Under the pieces are notes generated by a model. That model ran no database searches, was not told the origin of the DNA, and was given only the letters and a program-made list of their open reading frames with translations. From positions 1-64,000 of the forward strand of contig CAKUJA010000001.1 in assembly GCA_934661135.1 (NCBI GenBank): a DNA stretch of 64,000 bases, in the 5' to 3' direction. This DNA comes from an uncultured Oscillospiraceae bacterium. Its GTDB lineage: Bacteria > Bacillota > Clostridia > Oscillospirales > Oscillospiraceae. Below are positions 1 to 6,476 of the stretch, in pieces (position 1 is the first letter of the stretch; each line of letters starts with the position of its first letter). Position numbers and translations under genes: made by a program.

Positions 1-77
1 CTCCTTTCTTTTCTTCACCGGGCGCGGCGATTCTTTTCTTTCTCCGAAAAGAGAAAGAAAAGAATGGGGGCGCAAAC
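1..77. repeat. Intergenic hairpin repeat (ATTCTTTTCTTTCTC family)
   Basis: The window opens inside a repeat that recurs almost word for word at 52738-52812: a cttcaccgggcgcggcg stretch, then a hairpin with arms ATTCTTTTCTTTCTC and GAGAAAGAAAAGAAT, then gggggcgcaaa. A more degenerate hairpin copy follows at about 115-158, and 52382-52432 carries a perfect inverted repeat of the same core. No coding potential is convincing between 1 and 224; the reading frames there are by-products of the repeat. Confidence 0.75.
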
Positions 78-184
78 GTTCTCCTTTTGGAGAAGTAAAA
101 AGAAAATACCGTCTGCTTCCTCTTTCTCCGAAAAGAGGCGAAAAGAATGGGGCGCAAAATCCTTTCAGCGTCCCAAAAAGGAGG

Positions 185-221
185 AAAACCCACGGAGAAA
201 ATTCCTCTCCGTGGGTTTTTT
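185..221 (-). terminator. Terminator hairpin after the rubredoxin gene
   Basis: Stem AAAACCCACGGAGA pairs with TCTCCGTGGGTTTT. It lies just downstream (minus sense) of the rubredoxin stop codon and has short T-rich runs on both sides, so it may stop transcription in both directions. Confidence 0.7.
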
Positions 222-224
222 CTA

Positions 225-383
225 TCATTCTTCCTCGCTGAACTGATCCTTACCAACGCCGCACAGCGGGCAGACCCAATCCTCGGGAACTTCTTCCCAG
301 GGCGTGCCGGGGGCTACGCCGTTGTCGGGATCGCCGACCTCCGGGTCGTAGATGTAGCCACAAATATCGCAGACGTATTTCAT
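225..383 (-). CDS. Rubredoxin (52 aa)
   Basis: Small one-iron electron carrier. The translation starts [19 protein letters not shown] and ends with a CPLCG knuckle, so the four iron ligands are C5, C8, C38 and C41, as in classical rubredoxins; length 52 aa is typical. The start ATG follows AAGGAG. It is the last gene of a three-gene operon behind reverse rubrerythrin and a BFD-like protein, 12 nt after the latter. By family knowledge it would pass electrons to the rubrerythrin so that peroxide or oxygen is reduced to water in the cytoplasm. The identification is secure; the partner is inferred from the operon. Confidence 0.95.
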   Translation of the reverse strand: MKYVCDICGYIYDPEVGDPDNGVAPGTPWEEVPEDWVCPLCGVGKDQFSEEE

Positions 384-395
384 CGTGTATTCTCC

Positions 396-599
396 TTATC
401 CGCTGATCCGCTCGGAAATAACGGCCATGATTTTATCGTGGCATCCGCCGCAGCCGGTGGAGCAGCTAGTCAATTTTTGCACCGCAGCAAACTCCCGCTC
501 CACGTCGGAAAAGCTGGCGCTTTGGTGCAGCGCATTGTCAATGTCGGCCAACGTGACGTGCTTGCAGTTGCAGATCACAGTGTTTTCGGCGTAGTCCAT
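396..599 (-). CDS. BFD-like [2Fe-2S]-binding protein (67 aa)
   Basis: Resembles the bacterioferritin-associated ferredoxin / NirB-type [2Fe-2S] domain: a CNC pair (C10, C12) near the N-terminus and CGGC (C50, C53) about 38 residues later, the expected C-x-C...C-x2-C ligand pattern. Its start is 3 nt after the rubrerythrin stop with only a weak ribosome site, which suggests translational coupling. A role as electron carrier or Fe-S sensor in the oxygen-defence operon is inferred from position; these domains also act as small redox modules elsewhere. C46 is an extra cysteine outside the pattern. Confidence 0.85.
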   Translation of the reverse strand: MDYAENTVICNCKHVTLADIDNALHQSASFSDVEREFAAVQKLTSCSTGCGGCHDKIMAVISERISG

Positions 600-602
600 C
601 GC

Positions 603-1190
603 TTACTTAAAATACCGCTCCAGCAGACCCTTGAGCGCGCGGCCATGTCTTGCCTCGTCCTTCGCCATCTCATGGACGGTGTCGTGAATCGCATCCAGGC
701 CGTTCTTCTTCGCGCAGGAGGCCAGCTCAAACTTACCGGCAGTCGCGCCGAACTCGCAGTCCACACGCCATACCAGGTTGTCCTTCGTGGTGGCCTTCAT
801 GTTCGGCTCAAGATCCTCGCCGAGCATCTCGGCGAACTTCGCTGCGTGCTCCGCTTCTTCATACGCGGCCTTCTCCCAGTACAGGCCGACCTCCGGATAG
901 CCTTCGCGGTGCGCAATGCGCGCCATGCACAGATACATACCGACTTCGCTGCACTCGCCGTTGAAGTTGGCCTTGAGCTGCTCAAAGATGAACGCCTTGT
1001 CCGCCTCAGAGATGTCGGGGTTGTTCTTCACGGTCTTGCCGTAGATGCCGTACTCATGCTCAGCCGCCAGCTTCAGCTCGCCCTTGACTTCCTCGAACAT
1101 ATTGCTCTTGGCGTGGCAGACAGGACATTCCGCCGGAGCCGCTTCGCCTTCGTAGATGTAACCGCAGACCTTGCAAACAAATTTCTTCAT
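603..1190 (-). CDS. Reverse rubrerythrin (195 aa)
   Basis: NADH-linked peroxide/oxygen reductase family of anaerobes. Domain order is reversed relative to classical rubrerythrin: a rubredoxin-like knuckle at the N-terminus (C6/C9 and C22/C25) is followed by a ferritin-like four-helix domain from about residue 40, with Glu-rich iron-ligand helices such as [13 protein letters not shown] and a DEARHGR segment near the C-terminus. I start at ATG 1190 because GGAGG sits 8 nt upstream; the open frame runs further but has no second ribosome site. First gene of the revRbr-BFD-rubredoxin operon, transcribed away from perR and in the same direction. Regulation by PerR is likely but inferred. Confidence 0.92.
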   Translation of the reverse strand: MKKFVCKVCGYIYEGEAAPAECPVCHAKSNMFEEVKGELKLAAEHEYGIYGKTVKNNPDISEADKAFIFEQLKANFNGECSEVGMYLCMARIAHREGYPEVGLYWEKAAYEEAEHAAKFAEMLGEDLEPNMKATTKDNLVWRVDCEFGATAGKFELASCAKKNGLDAIHDTVHEMAKDEARHGRALKGLLERYFK

Positions 1191-1507
1191 GATAATTTCC
1201 TCCGTATTTATTATTTTTTCCTCTTGGGCAACATCGCGCAATTGCGTCCGCGCGCTTCGACGGATCTTTTCCGCCAATCCTGCGGTTTGAAACGCTTGAA
1301 ATCTGTCGCAGCCGTCGGCGTCAAAGACGCCTTACGGATGCGGGCACATACAGGAGTCCTGTGCGTTTCAAATCTTGGCTTGACAAAACATCTCTCGCCG
1401 AATCTGCTTGCCGAATTGTGCGGTGCTGCCCTTGTATTTTTGTAGAACAGTCAGACAGCGTTATGCTTGCGCCGTCCCAGGGCGCATCGGGAGTTTTCAG
1501 ATACACC
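1191..1507. other. 317-bp gap between perR and the rubrerythrin operon
   Basis: No gene seen. The perR-proximal end is a MITE-like terminus (1455-1508). A 10-bp inverted repeat, TTTGAAACGC at 1286-1295 and its complement at 1363-1372, brackets an 87-bp segment. The rubrerythrin promoter should lie at about 1200-1260; only an A-rich stretch is visible there and I cannot pick boxes with confidence. Confidence 0.6.
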
Positions 1508-1508
1508 C
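1455..1508 (-). mobile_element. Terminus of a TA-targeting MITE-like element after perR
   Basis: Read on the minus strand, GGGTGTATCTGAAAAC begins exactly at the last base of the perR stop codon. The same terminus starts the element after dnaA (34432), and similarity continues for about 25 bp. The far end is not clear; the element may be longer and degenerate, reaching towards 1286. Confidence 0.6.
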
Positions 1509-1903
1509 TAGTGTTTTTGCACACAATTTTGGCAGGTGCCGGAAAAACTGATCTGATAGCCGTCAATTTCGCAGCCGGTATCGGCCTGCACACGGTCGAG
1601 CAAGTCCTGCGGCAGCTCCACCGTTTCCGCGTCAATCACTGCGCCGCACCTGCGGCAGACCACATGGGAATGCGGCTGTGTGTTCGCGTCGTAGCGTTCA
1701 AGTCCATTGACCACGCCGACCGAATCGATCACGCCCTCCGCCTTGAACGCCGCGATGTTCCGATAGACCGTGCCGAGGCTCAGATCCGGGAATTGTGGCT
1801 TGAGCTGCTGGTAGACCCACTCCGCCGTGGGGTGGCAGGTCGTTCCGCGCATACAATTCAGGATGGCTTCCCGTTTCCGGCTGAATTTTTTTCCAGTCGT
1901 CAT
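1508..1903 (-). CDS. perR: PerR-like Fur-family peroxide regulator (131 aa)
   Basis: Winged-helix metalloregulator. The recognition helix region reads LSLGTVYRNIAAFKAEG. Zinc site: C83/C86 (CRRC) and C124/C127 (CQNC). The regulatory-metal ligands known from Bacillus PerR are all matched: H24, D72, H78, H80 and D91, which favours PerR over Fur or Zur. I start at the second in-frame ATG (1903) because GAGGG lies 6 nt before it; the first ATG is too close. It sits upstream of the reverse-rubrerythrin operon, an expected target. The upstream DNA (1920-1935) is an AT-rich near-palindrome but not a good Per-box match. The TAG stop borrows its G from a MITE end. Confidence 0.87.
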   Translation of the reverse strand: MTTGKKFSRKREAILNCMRGTTCHPTAEWVYQQLKPQFPDLSLGTVYRNIAAFKAEGVIDSVGVVNGLERYDANTQPHSHVVCRRCGAVIDAETVELPQDLLDRVQADTGCEIDGYQISFSGTCQNCVQKH

Positions 1904-1993
1904 AAGCATCCCTCAAAACAATAATAATTCTTATTTGCATTATTAGAATAGCACACGGCGCGCCGTTTGTAAAGAGGTTTTTGAAAAAAATTT

Positions 1994-3376
1994 TTACGCC
2001 GTCCCAACGCCCCAAAGCTGGCAGACCGCCTGTCCAAAATACTCCGCGCTGCGCAGTGCTTCGGCAAGCGTATTGCCGGTGCAGCCAAACTCCACCAGCA
2101 GGGAGCCGGGCGTCTCGTGCTGGTTAAACCGCTCCGTGCGCAAATCGATGTCACGGCAGAGTCCCGGCGCCATGCGGTTCAAAAGCGCCTGCATCTTCAG
2201 CGCGTTCGCCAGATTCTCCTGCCAGTCCGGGTGGGTCAGTCCGCCCTCGTCCGTCCCAACCACCAGCATGAGCTGCGCGCAGCGTGCGCCGTCCACCGTC
2301 GCGGCAAATGAAACCGGCATCCCCGCCGGGTCGTCCGCAGCGTCCCGGTGCACATCAAGTACCATCTGAATCGACGGATACTTCGCAAGGTATGCTTCAA
2401 TTGTCTGCCGCATCCGCTCATACGCGCCGTTGTAGCTCGGGGAATCGTTCAGCTCCGTCACATGGATTGCGCCAACGCCGTATTCGTTCAGAATTTCGGT
2501 CAGCCGCGTCCCTATGCGGATGACCGACCGCTCCGCGTCCTCCGTGCGGAACGGATCGGAGCTGGTATATTCCCATCCCTCCTCCGGCGTATAGGCCTCG
2601 CAGGAGTGTGTATGCACAATCAAGACCTTCGGGTTCTCTCCGTCCAGTTCCAGCGCTGTCTCGCGCGTCAAAAGCGTCCGCTTATCCACAGAGTAGGTAG
2701 ACGCGCCGCCGATGGCAATCGCGTCGGCCTCTGCCGCAGAAAAGGTCGGCGGCGCAATCGTCTCCCGCCGCGCTGCCGCAGTGCTATCCTTCCCCCGGTT
2801 TGCCCCGCTTATCCCACTCGTGCCTGTCCTGTTCGCCGCCCCGCTTGTCCCTTGCGCTCCTGCCCGCGCCGTTCCGTCCGAGCCGCTCGTTCCGCGCTCC
2901 CCGGCTCGCTCCGCCCCGCTCGCTCCGCGTCCTTCTGCCTGCGCCGTTCCGTCCGCGCTGCTCACTCCGCGCTCCCCGGCTCGCTCCGCCCCGCTTGCTC
3001 CGCGTCCTTCTGCCTGCACCGTTCCGTCCGCGCTGCTCACTCCGCGCTCCCCGGCTCGCTCCGTCCCGTTCGCCGCGTGTTCCCCCTCCTTGTCCGTCTC
3101 TCGCGCTCCCTCCGCAGTTGCTCTTTCCTCCACTTCTGCCGCATCCGCCGCAAGAATTCTCACCGGCCAGACCGTCACCTCCGGCTCCGCCGCAACGAGT
3201 GCCGCACTCCCGCCGCTCTCCTGCCGCAACAACCAGCCTCCAACCCTTTGCGAAGCCAGCGCATTCTGCAGCAGCTCTGCCGCACGCGTGCCGTATCCCA
3301 GCGCTCCCAAACCGCGAATCCCCACAGCAAACAGCACCATCGCCGCGCAAAACCAGCGCACCTTTCGTTCCTTCAT
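1994..3376 (-). CDS. spoIIP: Stage II sporulation protein P, SpoIIP (460 aa)
   Basis: Cell-wall amidase/endopeptidase that thins septal peptidoglycan during engulfment with SpoIID and SpoIIM. An N-terminal membrane anchor (about residues 8-28) precedes a long Gly/Ala/Glu/Arg-rich linker (about 100-192) made of 25-residue tandem repeats, then the catalytic domain with the zinc-site motif VLIVHTHSCEAYTPEE and a later VLDVHRDA histidine. ATG 3376 is chosen from AAGGAGG 8 nt upstream. The family is normally 320-400 aa; the extra length is the repeat linker. On the minus strand CATACGAT (3399-3406) resembles a sigma-E -10 box; no clear -35 was found. Confidence 0.93.
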   Translation of the reverse strand: MKERKVRWFCAAMVLFAVGIRGLGALGYGTRAAELLQNALASQRVGGWLLRQESGGSAALVAAEPEVTVWPVRILAADAAEVEERATAEGARETDKEGEHAANGTERAGERGVSSADGTVQAEGRGASGAERAGERGVSSADGTAQAEGRGASGAERAGERGTSGSDGTARAGAQGTSGAANRTGTSGISGANRGKDSTAAARRETIAPPTFSAAEADAIAIGGASTYSVDKRTLLTRETALELDGENPKVLIVHTHSCEAYTPEEGWEYTSSDPFRTEDAERSVIRIGTRLTEILNEYGVGAIHVTELNDSPSYNGAYERMRQTIEAYLAKYPSIQMVLDVHRDAADDPAGMPVSFAATVDGARCAQLMLVVGTDEGGLTHPDWQENLANALKMQALLNRMAPGLCRDIDLRTERFNQHETPGSLLVEFGCTGNTLAEALRSAEYFGQAVCQLWGVGTA

Positions 3377-3566
3377 CTTTCGTTCCTCCTTACCATGAAT
3401 CGTATGCAAACGATTATCCCAGCAGAACTCTACGGCAAAAACAGGTAAGATAAGAATATTTTTCGTGAATTTCACAAATTGTGTCCCGTTTCCCCATTGA
3501 ATTTAAGAGCCGCTTCGTATATAATGTCAATGATTCACACGTTGAGACGGGCAGGAGGGACGCACA

Positions 3567-4307
3567 GTGGCGCAGATCGTATCTGTGATCTCCGGCAAAG
3601 GCGGCACGGGAAAAACTTCTCTCTGCGCTGGTATTGCGGCAAGTCTTGCCCGCAGCGGCGCAAAAGTGCTCTGTATCGATCTGGATGTTGGACTGCGCAA
3701 TCTTGATATCGCACTTGGTATGGCGGACGAAGCGGCGCTGCCGTTTACTGCGGTAATGCGCGGCGAAACAGCGGTAGAACAGGCCACGCCGCACCCTTCG
3801 CAGCGGCAATTGTACCTGTTAACCGCACCGGTAACGGAGCGGATCGAAGCGGTTGATGCGGCAGCTTTCGGCACATTGCTGCAGCAAGCGCGGCAAATTT
3901 ATGACTGGGTGCTGATCGACGCCCCGGCCGGACTTGGGCGCGGATTTCAACTGGCAACCGCGTTTGCCGACAAAGCGATCGTCGTGACGCTGGCCGACCC
4001 GGCTTCGCAGCGCGACGCGGCACGGACAACCGATCTTCTGTTGGAACGGCGGGATATTCCGGTGCGGATGGCGGTGAATCGGGTGAACCCGAAACTGTTT
4101 GCCAAGCTACGCGAAACCGTGGACGATGTGATGGATCGTGTCGGGCTGCCGCTGCTTGGCTTGGTACCGGAGGACGCATCCGTCGTGCTGGCCGCGGCAA
4201 ACGGAATGCTGCTGATTGACTACGGCCGCCAGGGTGCGTCACAGGCCTGCCGCAATCTGGCTGCGCGGCTGCAGGGACGGCGCGTGCCGCTGATGAAGCT
4301 GAAATAA
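3567..4307 (+). CDS. minD: MinD-like ParA-family ATPase (246 aa)
   Basis: Membrane-cycling ATPase of division-site selection. Deviant Walker A motif GKGGTGKTS (residues 10-18), LCIDLDVGLRNLD as the MinD-type A' segment, and IDAPAGLG as Walker B. GTG start with AGGAGG 8 nt upstream. No minC or minE is adjacent; the next gene is a methylglyoxal-synthase-like gene 46 nt away. The C-terminus (RNLAARLQGRRVPLMKLK) could be a short basic amphipathic helix but lacks the Phe-rich pattern of typical membrane-targeting tails. The LDVGLRNLD motif favours MinD over chromosomal ParA; ParA remains the alternative because parS sites are in the window. Confidence 0.82.
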   Translation: MAQIVSVISGKGGTGKTSLCAGIAASLARSGAKVLCIDLDVGLRNLDIALGMADEAALPFTAVMRGETAVEQATPHPSQRQLYLLTAPVTERIEAVDAAAFGTLLQQARQIYDWVLIDAPAGLGRGFQLATAFADKAIVVTLADPASQRDAARTTDLLLERRDIPVRMAVNRVNPKLFAKLRETVDDVMDRVGLPLLGLVPEDASVVLAAANGMLLIDYGRQGASQACRNLAARLQGRRVPLMKLK

Positions 4308-4353
4308 TATATTTATAAATAGACGATACTAAAGAAAAGGAGAGTATTGGAGC

Positions 4354-4770
4354 ATGAATATCACACTCATGGCGCATGACAAGAAAAAAGAGCTGATGGT
4401 TCAGTTCTGTACCGCGTACAAGAGCATTTTGTCCAAACATTCCCTCTCCGCAACGGCGACAACAGGTCGCCTGGTGGCAGAAGCCACCGGTTTGCCGGTC
4501 AGCCTGTTTTTATCCAAAAATCAGGGCGGCCACCAGCAGATCGACGCGCGCATCGCGTACAACGAGGTTGACATGGTCATTCTGTTCACCGATCCCAACG
4601 GCGCTGACCCATGGGAGGATCAGCGGATGATCCGCACGATTCATCTTTGCGACACGCATAATGTGCCGGTGGCGACGAACCTCGCGTCAGCCGAAATGCT
4701 GATTCTCGGCTTGCAGCGCGGCGACCTCGACTGGCGCATGATGACCAAGAACAAGAAAACGCTGCGTTGA
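4354..4770 (+). CDS. mgsA: Methylglyoxal-synthase-like protein, catalytic Asp missing (138 aa)
   Basis: Full-length MGS-domain protein by length and fold signatures: MAHDKKKELMVQF at the N-terminus, ATGLPV, and HNVPVATNLASAEM near the C-terminus. The reaction of true enzymes is dihydroxyacetone phosphate to methylglyoxal plus phosphate. Here GGDQQIGA, carrying the catalytic Asp (Asp71 in E. coli), reads GGHQQIDA (H60), and the DP-x3-PH segment with His98 reads DPNGADPW (W87). ATGTTG also reads ATATTG. So the fold is kept but key catalytic residues are not; it may be inactive or have another ligand. It follows minD, and its stop codon directly abuts the T-box leader. Family call sure, activity doubtful. 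Confidence 0.8.
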   Translation: MNITLMAHDKKKELMVQFCTAYKSILSKHSLSATATTGRLVAEATGLPVSLFLSKNQGGHQQIDARIAYNEVDMVILFTDPNGADPWEDQRMIRTIHLCDTHNVPVATNLASAEMLILGLQRGDLDWRMMTKNKKTLR

Positions 4771-4985
4771 TCCCCGCGCAGACGCGGAATCAGTACCGGA
4801 GTTCGGTTTCTCAGAGAGGCGCTCCACGGCTGGGAGAGCGCCGAAACCGCACCGGGAAGGACATCCGTCGAGCGGACAACCATATACGTACAACAAGGGA
4901 GGGGGTTCGCTCCTCTGAATTTGGGTGGCACCACGAAGTTTTGATACTCTCGTCCCAAAGAAATGGGATGGGAGTATCTTTTTAT
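4771..4985 (+). promoter_or_regulatory. T-box riboswitch of hisS-aspS
   Basis: The T-box sequence TGGGTGGCACCACG is at 4922-4935, before a terminator at 4943-4983. Stem I can be drawn: AGTA (4792-4795) faces GAAG-GAC-AT (4856-4864) in the specifier loop, with CCGG/CCGG above it, then CGGTTTC/GAAACCG and GGCGCTC/GAGCGCC. The specifier reads GAC (Asp); overlapping by one base is CAT (His). Uncharged tRNA would stabilise the antiterminator and allow synthetase expression. The leader starts directly at the mgsA stop with no room for its own promoter, so transcription must enter from minD-mgsA or from inside mgsA. Confidence 0.9.
4943..4983 (+). terminator. T-box-controlled intrinsic terminator
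   Basis: GATACTCTCGTCCCA pairs with TGGGATGGGAGTATC around an AAGAAA loop, followed by a run of T. It is the off-state of the hisS-aspS T-box. Confidence 0.9.
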
Positions 4986-5016
4986 GAAAAAGATGCCTCT
5001 AACAAGCGCAAAACGT

Positions 5017-5043
5017 GCGGACAGGGTCGTCCGCCCCTACAAG
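5017..5043. repeat. Short palindrome repeat, GCGGAC...GTCCGCCCCTACAA type
   Basis: One of six or seven copies in the window (see 49565-49598 for the perfect form). Here only the inner arms pair (GCGGAC/GTCCGC) and the CCCTACAA tail is kept. It lies in the transcribed leader between the T-box terminator and hisS. Confidence 0.7.
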
Positions 5044-5093
5044 TTGATTTTACAATTCAGACGATATGTATGGAATAGAGAGGAATTTTCGAT

Positions 5094-6446
5094 ATGGAAC
5101 GAATGAAACCACACACCTTATCCGGCTTTATGGAGCTGCTTCCGGCACCGCAGCAGCAGATGGAAGCCATGATGGACGTGCTGCGCAAGACCTATTCGCT
5201 CTATGGCTTCACGCCGCTCGACACGCCGGCCATTGAGTCCGCAGATGTCCTGCTGGCCAAGGGCGGCGGCGAGACGGAAAAGCAAATCTACCGGTTCACG
5301 AAGGGCGACGCCGATCTAGCGCTCCGCTTCGATTTGACCGTGCCGCTGGCAAAGTACGTGGCGCTGCACTACAACGACCTCGCATTTCCGTTCCGCCGCT
5401 ACCAGATCGGCAAGGTTTACCGCGGCGAGCGCGCGCAGCGCGGCCGGTTCCGCGAATTCTATCAGGCGGATATCGACATCATCGGCGACGGCAAGCTCTC
5501 GATTGTCAACGAGGCGGAAATTCCGTCGATCATCTACAAGACATTCACCACGCTGGGCCTGAAGCGTTTCCAGATTCGCGTGAACAACCGCAAGATTCTC
5601 AACGGCTTCTACGCGATGCAAGGTCTTTCGGAGAAGTCCGGCGACATCATGCGCACCGTGGACAAGCTCGACAAGATCGGCGCGGAAAAGGTTTCGGCCT
5701 GTCTGGTTGACGACTGCGGTTTGCGCGCGGAGCAGGCGGCGGAAATCCTGAAATTCATCGCCATCAGCGGCAAAAATGCCGATGTGCTTGCGGCGCTGGA
5801 CGGCTACCGCGGACGGAACGAGACGTTCGACGCCGGACTTGACGAGCTGGCGACGGTCACGCGGTATCTCGCAGCATTCGGCGTACCGGAGGAGAACTTC
5901 GCTGTTGACCTGACGATTGCGCGCGGACTAGACTACTACACCGGCACGGTCTACGAGACGACGCTGATTGACCATCCGGAGATCGGCTCGGTCTGCTCGG
6001 GCGGACGCTATGACGACCTGGCCGGGTATTACACGGACAAGCAGCTCCCGGGCGTGGGCATTTCGATCGGATTGACGCGGCTGTTTTACGTGCTCAGCGA
6101 GCAGAGAATGCTGAACGACGCACGGCGCACGGCGCCGGCGGACGTGATGATCTTCCCGATGACGGAGGATTTGGAGCAGGCCATTCTGCTGGCCACACGG
6201 CTGCGCGGCGAGGGCATCCGCACACAGCTCTACACCGAGGCCAAAAAATTCAAGCAGAAGATTCAATACGCCGATAAGCTCGGCATTCCCTACGCCATCT
6301 TCCTCGGCGAGGACGAGATTGCACAGAACGTCGTCTCGCTCAAGGATCTGCGCAAGGGCGAGCAGGTGACGGTCAGCGCCGACGCAGCGGCAGACATGAT
6401 TCTCGACGATATTGCTGAAAATCTCAGCGGAACAATTATAAAATAA
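5094..6446 (+). CDS. hisS: Histidyl-tRNA synthetase (450 aa)
   Basis: Class II synthetase that charges tRNA-His. Visible signatures: RFDLTVPLAKYVA, motif 2 RYQIGKVYRGERAQRGRFRE, the histidine-binding LDYYTGTVYE, and CSGGRYDDLAG, followed by the C-terminal anticodon-binding domain (VMIFPMTEDLE... QIQYADKLGIPYAIFLGEDE region). Slightly longer than the usual 420-430 aa. ATG 5094 is taken as start; ATG 5103 (MKPHTLSG) is possible. First gene of hisS-aspS under the T-box, 30 nt upstream of aspS. Confidence 0.97.
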   Translation: MERMKPHTLSGFMELLPAPQQQMEAMMDVLRKTYSLYGFTPLDTPAIESADVLLAKGGGETEKQIYRFTKGDADLALRFDLTVPLAKYVALHYNDLAFPFRRYQIGKVYRGERAQRGRFREFYQADIDIIGDGKLSIVNEAEIPSIIYKTFTTLGLKRFQIRVNNRKILNGFYAMQGLSEKSGDIMRTVDKLDKIGAEKVSACLVDDCGLRAEQAAEILKFIAISGKNADVLAALDGYRGRNETFDAGLDELATVTRYLAAFGVPEENFAVDLTIARGLDYYTGTVYETTLIDHPEIGSVCSGGRYDDLAGYYTDKQLPGVGISIGLTRLFYVLSEQRMLNDARRTAPADVMIFPMTEDLEQAILLATRLRGEGIRTQLYTEAKKFKQKIQYADKLGIPYAIFLGEDEIAQNVVSLKDLRKGEQVTVSADAAADMILDDIAENLSGTIIK

Positions 6447-6476
6447 CAAATACATCTGAAAAGAGGGAACAATATT

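Noticed and set aside
147..1445. 432-codon plus-strand ORF over the oxygen-defence operon
   Set aside because: Antisense shadow of rubredoxin, BFD-like and rubrerythrin genes in GC-rich DNA; low-complexity composition and no ribosome site.
1918..1946. PerR box upstream of perR
   Set aside because: The AT-rich near-palindrome matches the TTATAATNATTATAA consensus poorly when aligned base by base.
2682..2690. TTATCCACA DnaA box in spoIIP
   Set aside because: Single consensus 9-mer inside coding sequence; expected by chance and codon content.
2800..3076. Tandem repeat as a CRISPR array
   Set aside because: Units are directly adjacent 75-bp coding repeats without unique spacers and lie in frame within spoIIP.
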